A DNA stretch of 5,657 nucleotides, taken from NCBI GenBank assembly GCA_030632305.1, contig DAOVUZ010000045.1, positions 1 to 5,657 of the forward strand, in the 5' to 3' direction. This document shows positions 1-5,503 of this stretch, piece by piece. The stretch's first letter is position 1. Each line of letters starts with the position of its first letter. The translations under genes were made by a program, and so were the position numbers. The notes under the pieces were generated by a model, which was given only the letters and a program-made list of their open reading frames with translations, was not told the DNA's origin and did not search any database. The stretch comes from Dehalococcoidales bacterium (GTDB taxonomy: Bacteria > Chloroflexota > Dehalococcoidia > Dehalococcoidales > DAOVUZ01).

Positions 1-501
1 AAAATTAACTCACCCCTAACCTCCAGTTGCGGTCGCCTTTTTGATGCGGTATCAGCATTAATAGGGATAAGAGGCGAGATAGGATATGAAGCTCAGGCAG
101 CTCTTGAGCTGGAAATGATCGCCTATGATGAGGCAGATGAAACTGACTACTACCCATTCTCTATAGTGGAGCAGGATAGCTTGAACATAATTAAGCTTCA
201 AGATTTATTCTCAGCCATACTTCATGATTTACAAAGCAATACCTCTAAGGCTACAATATCAGTCAAATTCCACAATACCATAGCCCGAATGACAAATAAG
301 TTATGTCAAGTAATTTCCCATAAAAAGGGCATCAGTCAGGTGGTGCTGAGTGGTGGGGTCTTCCAGAACCGATTACTGTTGAGGAAAACAGTTAGCTTAC
401 TTGAAGCCAGTGGATTTACTGTATTTACCCATAAGCAGGTGCCGTGTAACGACGGCGGAATATCTCTAGGGCAAGCTGTTATTGCCAACTTCAGGAGTTA
501 G
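1..501 (+). CDS. hypF: Carbamoyltransferase HypF, C-terminal part (5' end outside window)
   Basis: HypF uses carbamoyl phosphate and ATP to place a carbamoyl group on the C-terminal cysteine of HypE, the first step in making the cyanide ligands of [NiFe] hydrogenases in the cytoplasm. The frame is open from base 1 to a TAG stop, giving the last 166 residues. HypF is usually about 750 residues, so the acylphosphatase, zinc-finger and YrdC-like domains lie upstream of the window. What is visible is the end of the Kae1-like carbamoyltransferase domain: SCGRLFDAVSAL (residues 9-20 of the visible part), YEAQAALELE, FHN (90-92), SGGVFQN (117-123) and NDGG (150-153), the last being a conserved nucleotide/metal-site motif. 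The first in-frame ATG, at 115, is internal and is not the start, because conserved HypF sequence precedes it. hypC follows after 2 bases, so the two are surely cotranscribed. Confidence 0.95.
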   Translation, partial: KINSPLTSSCGRLFDAVSALIGIRGEIGYEAQAALELEMIAYDEADETDYYPFSIVEQDSLNIIKLQDLFSAILHDLQSNTSKATISVKFHNTIARMTNKLCQVISHKKGISQVVLSGGVFQNRLLLRKTVSLLEASGFTVFTHKQVPCNDGGISLGQAVIANFRS

Positions 502-503
502 AT

Positions 504-722
504 ATGTGCCTAGCTATTCCCGCTCTAGTTAAATCAATAGATGGACACCAGGCAGAGGTGGAGATAGACGGTGTAACCCGCCAGGCTAGTATTCAGCTTA
601 CTCCTGAGGTCAAGGTCGGCGATTATGTGTTATTACATACCGGCTATGCCATAAATGTAATCGACCAGGCAGAGGCTGAGGGGACGCACATGCTGCTAAG
701 GGAGCTAAGTGAAGTTTGTTAA
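504..722 (+). CDS. hypC: Hydrogenase maturation chaperone HypC
   Basis: HypC is a small OB-fold chaperone that, with HypD, holds the iron while its CN and CO ligands are added, then delivers it to the hydrogenase large subunit. The 72-residue length is normal. It starts with the family signature MCLAIP, where Cys2 becomes N-terminal after Met removal and binds iron and HypD. The second signature, VGDYVLLHTGYAI, with its conserved His45, is also intact. The ATG start is fixed by the MCLAIP motif and by an AGGAG sequence at 493-497, inside the end of hypF, 6 bases before it. The gene overlaps hypD by 14 bases. The last residue is an extra Cys (Cys72), which I do not recognise as a conserved feature. 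A HybG-type paralogue is possible, but the context among other hyp genes favours HypC. Confidence 0.96.
   Translation: MCLAIPALVKSIDGHQAEVEIDGVTRQASIQLTPEVKVGDYVLLHTGYAINVIDQAEAEGTHMLLRELSEVC
698..704 (+). promoter_or_regulatory. Ribosome binding site for hypD
   Basis: AAGGGAG lies inside the 3' end of hypC, 4 bases before the GTG at 709. It supports this non-ATG start. The ATG at 722 is in another frame, and the next in-frame ATG would cut off the conserved HypD N-terminus. Confidence 0.6.
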
Positions 723-1803
723 TGAATACCGCGACTCAGAGCTAGGTAAAAAGCTGATAGACAGGATTCACCATCACTCCACCAAACCGATAAGGCTAAT
801 GGAGTTCTGCAGTGGGCATACCGTGGCTATCTTCAAACATGGCATACGCCAGTTATTACCCCAGACGATAGAAATGCTCTCCGGGCCGGGATGCCCGATA
901 TGTGTTACCGCAAATATTGACCTTGACAAAGCCATTGCCCTGGCACACCTGCCCAATGTTATTATTACCACCTTTGGTGATATGCTCAGGGTGCCGGGAA
1001 GCCACTCCAGTCTGCAACTGGCTAAAGCCGAGGGCAATGACATAAGGATTGTTTATTCAGCCCAGGATGCCGTTTACATGGCAAAGGATAACCCTGATAA
1101 ATCAGTAATTTTTATCGGCATTGGCTTTGAGACGACAGCACCTACCATCGCCGCCTCCATCCTGCAAGCTGAGGAGGAGGGAATAAATAATTACCATATT
1201 CTATGCCTTCACAAGTTGTGCCCGCCGATAATGAAGGCGCTTCTTGACTTGGGTGAGGTCAGGCTTAATGGAATTGTTTGCCCCGGGCATGTCAGTGCCA
1301 TTATAGGTTCATACCCTTATCAGTTTATCCCCGATGACTACGGCATCGCTTGTGTAGTTTCTGGATTTGAACCACTGGACATCCTGCTCTGCATTGATAT
1401 GCTGGTAAATCAGATTGAAACCGAACAATATAAGGTAGAAATAGCCTACCGCCGCGGGGTAAAGCCTGAAGGCAATAAGCAGGCTAAGCTCCTTATGGAT
1501 ACAGTCTTTGAGGTCGGCGAGGCAAACTGGCGGGGTATAGGGGTGGTGCCATTAAGCGGGCTCAGACTAAGAAAGAGGTATGAACGGTTTGATGCCGAGA
1601 AGAACTTTGACATTAATCCTGGACCCAGCAGTGAAGCTAAAGGCTGTATCTGCGGTAGTATCCTGCGTGGGGTTAGTACTCCGTTAGATTGCAAGCTCTT
1701 TCGCCATAATTGCACCCCGGAGCATCCACTGGGTCCGTGCATGGTATCTGCTGAAGGCAGTTGCGCTACCTACTACCATTATGGAGCCAGTTATGGAGAA
1801 TAG
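709..1803 (+). CDS. hypD: Hydrogenase maturation iron-sulfur protein HypD
   Basis: HypD is the [4Fe-4S] scaffold protein on which, together with HypC, the Fe(CN)2CO unit of [NiFe] hydrogenase is built; it accepts cyanide from thiocyanate-bearing HypE. The 364-residue length is typical. It opens with the family N-terminus MKFVNEYRD from a GTG codon. The motif LMEFCSGHT gives the catalytic Cys34 and His37; GPGCPICVT gives Cys62 and Cys65; FGDMLRVPGS, FIGIGFETTAPTIA and CPGHVSAIIGS follow. The C-terminus carries the cluster-binding region with cysteines at 313, 315, 328, 335, 344 and 352, including GPCMVSAEGSCA. The catalytic motif reads CSGHT, where I recall CGGHT as more usual; the reactive residues are unaffected. 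Overlaps with hypC upstream and hypE downstream indicate translational coupling. Confidence 0.97.
   Translation: MKFVNEYRDSELGKKLIDRIHHHSTKPIRLMEFCSGHTVAIFKHGIRQLLPQTIEMLSGPGCPICVTANIDLDKAIALAHLPNVIITTFGDMLRVPGSHSSLQLAKAEGNDIRIVYSAQDAVYMAKDNPDKSVIFIGIGFETTAPTIAASILQAEEEGINNYHILCLHKLCPPIMKALLDLGEVRLNGIVCPGHVSAIIGSYPYQFIPDDYGIACVVSGFEPLDILLCIDMLVNQIETEQYKVEIAYRRGVKPEGNKQAKLLMDTVFEVGEANWRGIGVVPLSGLRLRKRYERFDAEKNFDINPGPSSEAKGCICGSILRGVSTPLDCKLFRHNCTPEHPLGPCMVSAEGSCATYYHYGASYGE
1783..1786 (+). promoter_or_regulatory. Ribosome binding site deciding the hypE start
   Basis: GGAG inside the end of hypD sits 6 bases before the ATG at 1793. The competing in-frame ATG at 1781 has no purine-rich sequence before it (upstream bases are CTACTACCATT), so 1793 is preferred. 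Confidence 0.5.
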
Positions 1804-2797
1804 GGTGCTACTGGCTCACGGCAGCGGCGGTAAGCTCAGCCACGACTTAATAGCAAAGAGCTTTGTCTCAACTCTGGGTAATCCCATACTAAATAAACTG
1901 GATGATTCGGCGGTATTTGAGCTTAGCGGGCGGTTGGCTTTTACTACCGACAGCTTCATAGTCAGCCCTATATTCTTCCCCGGCGGGGATATAGGCAAGC
2001 TGGCAGTGTGCGGGACGGTAAATGACCTGGCAATGAGTGGTGCTACCCCCTTATACCTGAGCCTATCCTTCATTATTGAAGAGGGTCTCCCTATTGATGA
2101 ACTGGAAAAGATAGTAAGTTCCATCTATCAAGCCGCTGATGAGGCTGGGGTAAAGATTGTCACCGGTGACACCAAGGTGGTAAATCAAGGCAGTGCCGAT
2201 AAGCTGTTCATCAATACCTCTGGCGTAGGCATCGTGCCTCCAGAAGTAAATATCTCAGCCGCTAATGCCATACCCGGAGACAACATTATCTTAAGTGGCA
2301 ACCTAGGCAACCATGGCATAGCCGTATTAAGCCAGCGTGAAGGATTGAAATTCCAGGTGCCGATACCGAGTGACTGCGCCCCACTTAATAAGATGGTGGC
2401 TGAGATACTGGAAACATCGGCTAATATTCACTGTCTGCGCGACCCAACCCGGGGAGGAGCGTCAACTACCCTCAATGACTTTGCCGAGCAATCCCAGGTC
2501 GGTATTAGAATAGAAGAGGAGAAGATACCGGTGCATAAAGCAGTGCTGGCTGCCTGCGAACTCCTCGGCTTTGACCCGCTCTATATAGCTAACGAAGGTA
2601 AACTGGTAGCGGTAGTTAGTCCTGCTGACGCCGATAAAGTCCTGGCTAAGATAAGACAAAACCAGTATGGAACTGAGGCTGCTATCATCGGTGAAGTAGT
2701 AAATAAGCACCCGGGACAGGTGGTAATGAAAACCAGTTTAGGTGCGTCTCGTATCGTAGATGTACTGGTTGGTGAACTACTACCAAGAATATGCTAG
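1793..2797 (+). CDS. hypE: Carbamoyl dehydratase HypE
   Basis: HypE receives a carbamoyl group from HypF on its C-terminal cysteine, dehydrates it with ATP to a thiocyanate, and passes the cyanide to iron on HypC-HypD. The protein belongs to the PurM/SelD-like ATP-binding superfamily. With the start at 1793 it has 334 residues, normal for the family. Visible motifs are LLAHGSGGKLSH near the N-terminus, KLDDSAVF (Asp37, Asp38, Mg-ATP site), FTTDSF (Asp53), GTVNDLAMSGA (74-84), VTGDTKVV, GNLGNHGIAVLS and LRDPTRGGASTTLND. The end is PRIC, the invariant carbamoylated Cys. An ATG 12 bases upstream (1781) would add four residues but lacks a ribosome binding site. The gene overlaps the end of hypD by 11 bases and is the last hyp gene here. 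Confidence 0.96.
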   Translation: MENRVLLAHGSGGKLSHDLIAKSFVSTLGNPILNKLDDSAVFELSGRLAFTTDSFIVSPIFFPGGDIGKLAVCGTVNDLAMSGATPLYLSLSFIIEEGLPIDELEKIVSSIYQAADEAGVKIVTGDTKVVNQGSADKLFINTSGVGIVPPEVNISAANAIPGDNIILSGNLGNHGIAVLSQREGLKFQVPIPSDCAPLNKMVAEILETSANIHCLRDPTRGGASTTLNDFAEQSQVGIRIEEEKIPVHKAVLAACELLGFDPLYIANEGKLVAVVSPADADKVLAKIRQNQYGTEAAIIGEVVNKHPGQVVMKTSLGASRIVDVLVGELLPRIC

Positions 2798-2819
2798 GTT
2801 TGTTAAACCGGGATAAAAC

Positions 2820-2848
2820 TTTATAGAAAAATCTAAAAGGGTTATACT
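2820..2848 (+). promoter_or_regulatory. Weak possible promoter before acpS
   Basis: TTTATA (2820-2825) and TATACT (2843-2848) are 17 bases apart and resemble sigma-70 -35 and -10 boxes at four and five of six positions. The predicted transcript start, near 2855, would fall on the ribosome binding site of acpS, leaving almost no leader. This makes the call doubtful; acpS may instead be read through from hypE, 66 bases upstream. Confidence 0.28.
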
Positions 2849-2863
2849 GATTGGAGTGGAAAA

Positions 2864-3229
2864 ATGCGCTATATCGGCATAGATATAATAGAAATAGCTC
2901 GTATTAAAAAGGCTATAGCCCGCTGGGGGGAAAGTTTCCTTCGCCGGGTATATACTGACCTGGAGCTCAGGCTATACCGTAAAAAGCCCTCATCACTGGC
3001 TGCCCGTTTTGCCGGCAAGGAAGCAGTAATGAAGCTTCTGGGAACAGGGAGGAAAGGCATTAGCTGGAGGGAGATTGAGACTCTCTCCCATCCCAGTGGT
3101 AAACCCCTGCTCAATCTTTATGGTAGAGCCCAAATTAAGGCAAAAAGTCTGAGGCTAAAAGGAGTGGCTATCAGCCTCTCCCATTCCAGGAAATACGCCG
3201 TTGCCCTCGTCGCCGGTGAAACTGACTGA
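2864..3229 (+). CDS. acpS: Holo-[acyl-carrier-protein] synthase AcpS
   Basis: AcpS transfers the 4'-phosphopantetheine arm of coenzyme A to a serine of acyl carrier protein, making it active for fatty acid synthesis. The 121-residue length fits the trimeric AcpS family. Visible signatures are GIDIIEI at residues 5-11 (Mg-binding Asp7), RFAGKEAVMKLLGTG at 48-62 (Lys52 and Glu53 of the WxxKEA-like motif, with Phe replacing Trp), WREIE at 68-72, GKP at 79-81 and SLSHS at 104-108. The ATG has a GGAG sequence at 2853-2856, 7 bases before it. It is 66 bases after hypE and 168 bases before yebC, so it may be the tail of the hyp transcript or a separate unit. Some genomes fuse or pair AcpS with the NAD(P)HX repair enzyme; no such domain is present here. 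Confidence 0.93.
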   Translation: MRYIGIDIIEIARIKKAIARWGESFLRRVYTDLELRLYRKKPSSLAARFAGKEAVMKLLGTGRKGISWREIETLSHPSGKPLLNLYGRAQIKAKSLRLKGVAISLSHSRKYAVALVAGETD

Positions 3230-3243
3230 GGCTATCCAGTAAG

Positions 3244-3287
3244 GATTGCAATCTTTAAGAGATTGCTTCGCTTCGCTCACAATGACA
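3244..3287. repeat. Short intergenic repeat-like element with a 7-bp hairpin
   Basis: The element begins with a perfect 10-base palindrome, GATTGCAATC (3244-3253). GCAATCT (3248-3254) and AGATTGC (3260-3266) form a 7-bp stem with a 5-base loop. The stem runs into GATTGCTTCGCTTCGCTC and then ACAATGACA. The last part closely resembles a dispersed intergenic sequence of the type TTGCTTCGCTTCGCTCGCAATGACA that I recall from many unrelated bacterial genomes. Only one copy lies in this window, so repetition is not shown here. There is no T-tract after the stem, so it is not a standard terminator. The rest of the acpS-yebC gap holds only the yebC promoter. Confidence 0.5.
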
Positions 3288-3331
3288 AGAAGGCACTATA
3301 TCTTACCAATCATGTGAAGGTGTATCGCCCT

Positions 3332-3360
3332 TTGACCATACTAGGGTGAGGTGGTAGAAT
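3332..3360 (+). promoter_or_regulatory. Sigma-70-type promoter for yebC (and probably ruvC-ruvA)
   Basis: TTGACC (3332-3337) and TAGAAT (3355-3360) are separated by exactly 17 bases; each box matches the consensus at five of six positions. Transcription would start near 3367, leaving a leader of about 30 bases that contains the ribosome binding site TAAGGAG (3385-3391). This is the best promoter match in the window and marks the start of a new transcription unit. Confidence 0.65.
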
Positions 3361-3397
3361 TAAAAGAGAGTTTTGATTCAAGGCTAAGGAGATAGAT

Positions 3398-4147
3398 ATG
3401 TCAGGGCATTCTAAATGGTCTTCAATCAAGCACCAGAAGGGAGTGACTGATGCCAGGCGGGGTCAGCTTTTCACCAAGCTTACCCGTGAGATTATTGTTG
3501 CCACGCACCAGGGAGGTAGTAACCCTGAGTCAAACTTTCGGCTGCGGTTAGCCGTACAGAAGGCTCGCGATAGTAATATGCCACTGGATAATATAGAAAG
3601 AGCCATCAAGCGGGGTAGTGGTGAGCTTGAGGGAGCCAGCCTGGTAGAGATGGTCCTTGAGGGTTATGGACCGGGTGGGGCAGCTATTCTGGTGCAGGCG
3701 CTAAGTGATAACCGCAATCGAACCGTGCAGGATGTTCGCAATATATTTGCCCGTCACGGTGGTAGCCTGGGAACAAATGGCTGTGTCGCCTGGCTTTTTG
3801 AATCAAAGGGATTGATTACAGTAGAGACGGGTAATCTGGACACCGAGGAACTAGCCTTACATGCCATTGATGCCGGTGCCGAGGATGTCAAGGTAGAAGA
3901 TAGCTATATTGAGATTTACACCAAGCCCGAGGAGCTTGAGGCGGTCAGGGGAGCACTGGAGCAGAAAAAGTTACCCCTAGCCTCGACAGGGCTATCTATG
4001 GTGCCCAAGACCATGGTTGAGCTTGAAGAAAAGACCGCCCTGCAAACACTGAAACTGCTGGATAAGATGGAGGAACTGGATGAAGTCCAGCATGTGTCCA
4101 GTAATGCTGATTTCCCCGATTCCGCCCTGGAGAAGTATCAATCATAA
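3398..4147 (+). CDS. yebC: YebC/PmpR (TACO1) family protein
   Basis: The protein belongs to the YebC/PmpR family. Members were long annotated as transcription regulators; more recent work on YebC and mitochondrial TACO1 points to a role on the ribosome in translating proline-rich stretches. Which applies here cannot be told from sequence. The 249-residue length is normal. The diagnostic N-terminus MSGHSKWSSIKHQKG is complete, followed by FTKLTREI (residues 25-32) and, further on, NMPLDNIERAIKRG, YGPGGAAILV, DNRNRTVQDVRNIF and GGSLGTNGCVAWLF, all family signatures. The ATG is set by TAAGGAG, 6 bases upstream. yebC followed by ruvC and ruvA is a conserved order in many bacteria, and the three may share the promoter at 3332-3360, although a 123-base gap precedes ruvC. 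Confidence 0.95.
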   Translation: MSGHSKWSSIKHQKGVTDARRGQLFTKLTREIIVATHQGGSNPESNFRLRLAVQKARDSNMPLDNIERAIKRGSGELEGASLVEMVLEGYGPGGAAILVQALSDNRNRTVQDVRNIFARHGGSLGTNGCVAWLFESKGLITVETGNLDTEELALHAIDAGAEDVKVEDSYIEIYTKPEELEAVRGALEQKKLPLASTGLSMVPKTMVELEEKTALQTLKLLDKMEELDEVQHVSSNADFPDSALEKYQS

Positions 4148-4170
4148 TTTTCAAGCTAATTATTATGTCA

Positions 4171-4217
4171 ACCCCACCCCTCCTATCCCCCCTCCCCTTT
4201 CAACAAGAGGGGAGCAG
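4171..4217. repeat. C-rich repeat-like element with a hairpin between yebC and ruvC
   Basis: This stretch is strikingly C-rich on the plus strand (ACCCCACCCCTCC, then CCCCCCTCCCCT) and then switches to AGGGGAG. CTCCCCT (4192-4198) and AGGGGAG (4208-4214) form a 7-bp GC-rich stem with a 9-base loop. It resembles the dispersed AACCCCACCCCTAACCCC...AGGGGAGGGG elements I recall from Chloroflexota, cyanobacteria and other genomes, here in a worn form. No uninterrupted T-tract follows, so it is a poor intrinsic terminator, though it may weaken read-through into ruvC. Only one copy is in the window, so its dispersed nature is inferred. Confidence 0.5.
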
Positions 4218-4270
4218 GTTTAAGGCGGGTTTTGCCCTTCAGAATTCCGGTGACAAGCGACCCTGGCAAG

Positions 4271-4771
4271 ATGAAAGTTTTAGGTATTGACCCGGGCACA
4301 ATAACTATGGGCTACGGAGTGATAGAGACCGGGGGGGATGAAATAACCCTGGTTGATTATGGTGCCCTGAATACTTCAACACGCTCCCCAATCGGGGAGC
4401 GTTTAAGCTATCTGTATAACAACCTTCGGGAAATTATCTCCCGCCATCAGCCCAATGCCGTAGCGGTAGAACAACCTTTTGTGTCCAAGAATGTGAAGTC
4501 GGCATTGGCTATAGGCAGGGCTCAGGCAGTAGCGATGCTGGCAGCAGCTAATAGCGGCATCCCAGTCTATGAATATGCTCCCACCGCGATAAAGCAGAGG
4601 GTTACCAATTACGGAGCCAGTTCCAAAGAGCAGATTCAGGAGATGGTCAGACTCCAGCTTGGTTTATCCCAGGTTCCCGAGCCAAATGATGCCGCTGATG
4701 CCCTAGCGGTGGCTATCTGCCACTGGCGTGAGATGCAACTACAAAGTTTACTCACCAGAGCGAGTGATTAA
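4271..4771 (+). CDS. ruvC: Holliday junction endonuclease RuvC
   Basis: RuvC is the dimeric, Mg-dependent nuclease that cuts Holliday junctions symmetrically at the end of homologous recombination, working with the RuvAB branch-migration motor. From ATG 4271 it has 166 residues, normal for the family, and opens with MKVLGIDPGT. The catalytic acids are all present: Asp7, Glu67 (VAVEQPF), Asp140 and Asp143 (NDAADALA). The DNA-contact stretch GRAQAV follows at 82-87. The frame stays open upstream to a TTG at 4232 that would add 13 residues and has a weak AAGG ahead, but that extension is non-conserved and lies next to the C-rich element. The ATG at 4271 itself lacks a clear ribosome binding site, so the start is chosen on family alignment. 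ruvA starts 9 bases after the stop. Confidence 0.95.
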   Translation: MKVLGIDPGTITMGYGVIETGGDEITLVDYGALNTSTRSPIGERLSYLYNNLREIISRHQPNAVAVEQPFVSKNVKSALAIGRAQAVAMLAAANSGIPVYEYAPTAIKQRVTNYGASSKEQIQEMVRLQLGLSQVPEPNDAADALAVAICHWREMQLQSLLTRASD

Positions 4772-4780
4772 GGAGAACAG

Positions 4781-5365
4781 ATGATAGCCAGTCTTCACGG
4801 CAGATTAGAGTCGCTGGGCAGTGATTGGGCAGTTATTAATGTTGGCGGCATCGGCTTCCAGGTATATATGCCTACCTCTACCCTGAGCACACTGAGCACT
4901 ACCGGCGAGGAGGTCAAGCTATATACCCATCTTCATCTCAAGGAGGACAATGCTACCCTCTATGGCTTTGCCTCGTCTGATGAATTAGGGCTTTTCCAAA
5001 CCCTGATTAGTGTATCGGGACTGGGTCCCAAGCTGGCGCTGGCAATGCTTTCGGCAATGACTGTGGAGAAACTTACCATGGCGATTGCTACCGGCAGTGT
5101 TGACCTGCTGACGGTAGTTCCAGGAATAGGCAAAAAGGTGGCTAACCGGCTTATCCTGGAGCTTAAAGACAAAATAGGTGCCGGCTGGATAACCACCCCG
5201 GCAGCCCAGATAGCCCAGGAAAACACTGAGGTGTTAGCGGCACTGACCTCCCTCGGCTATTCCGTTTCCGAAGCCAACCGGGCGGTAGCCACCCTGCCCC
5301 CCTCCTCCGACCTCAGCCTCGAAGAAAAGCTCAAGCAGGCACTAGGGTATTTCGGGGGGAAGTAA
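4781..5365 (+). CDS. ruvA: Holliday junction DNA helicase subunit RuvA
   Basis: RuvA forms tetramers that grip the Holliday junction and seat the RuvB motor hexamers, driving branch migration; it also positions RuvC. The 194-residue length is typical. Domain I, the OB fold, spans about residues 1-63 (MIASLHGRLE, VGGIGFQVYMP, HLHLKEDNATLYGF). Domain II holds two helix-hairpin-helix motifs, SGLGPKLA (79-86) and PGIGKKVANRLILELK (114-129), which bind DNA backbone. Domain III, the RuvB-binding three-helix part, is recognisable as EVLAALTSLGYSVSEA near the C-terminus. A strong AAGGAG (4770-4775) overlaps the ruvC stop codon, 5 bases before the ATG, so ruvC and ruvA are cotranscribed. Unlike the common ruvA-ruvB pair, no ruvB follows. 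Confidence 0.96.
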   Translation: MIASLHGRLESLGSDWAVINVGGIGFQVYMPTSTLSTLSTTGEEVKLYTHLHLKEDNATLYGFASSDELGLFQTLISVSGLGPKLALAMLSAMTVEKLTMAIATGSVDLLTVVPGIGKKVANRLILELKDKIGAGWITTPAAQIAQENTEVLAALTSLGYSVSEANRAVATLPPSSDLSLEEKLKQALGYFGGK

Positions 5366-5441
5366 ATGGGTGAGTATGCTTAGCTAGCTCCTTTGGTAGC
5401 ATTTCTTGTCGCTGCTATAGGGTAGAACAATCAACCTCTAA

Positions 5442-5470
5442 TTGAAGCCCACATAGTAAAGAGATATACT
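5442..5470 (+). promoter_or_regulatory. Sigma-70-type promoter for uvrB
   Basis: TTGAAG (5442-5447) and TATACT (5465-5470) are 17 bases apart, matching the consensus at four and five of six positions. Transcription would begin near 5477, with a leader of about 27 bases containing the AGGTGG ribosome binding site at 5490-5495. I saw no clear operator palindrome overlapping the promoter. The remaining part of the ruvA-uvrB gap (5366-5441) shows only a weak imperfect stem. Confidence 0.55.
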
Positions 5471-5503
5471 ATTTGTAGAACCTCTTTTTAGGTGGATCTA
5501 CAT

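Noticed and set aside
1446..1742. Long open frames on the minus strand opposite hypD, hypE, acpS and ruvA
   Set aside because: They lie wholly within strongly supported plus-strand genes, show no recognisable protein motifs, and look like by-products of the coding strand's codon use.
2797..2809. Small hairpin GGTTT-GTT-AAACC just after the hypE stop, considered as a terminator
   Set aside because: The stem is only 5 bp, AT-rich, and is followed by GGGATAAAAC rather than a T-tract.
4161..4166. TATTAT after yebC as a -10 box for ruvC
   Set aside because: No -35-like sequence lies at 16-18 bases upstream, and the position overlaps the yebC end.
5383..5410. Imperfect stem (GCTCC...GGTAGC) then ATTTCTTGTC after ruvA, considered as an intrinsic terminator
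   Set aside because: The stem is short and bulged and the T-rich stretch is interrupted; too weak to list, although a transcription end here would be sensible before the uvrB promoter.
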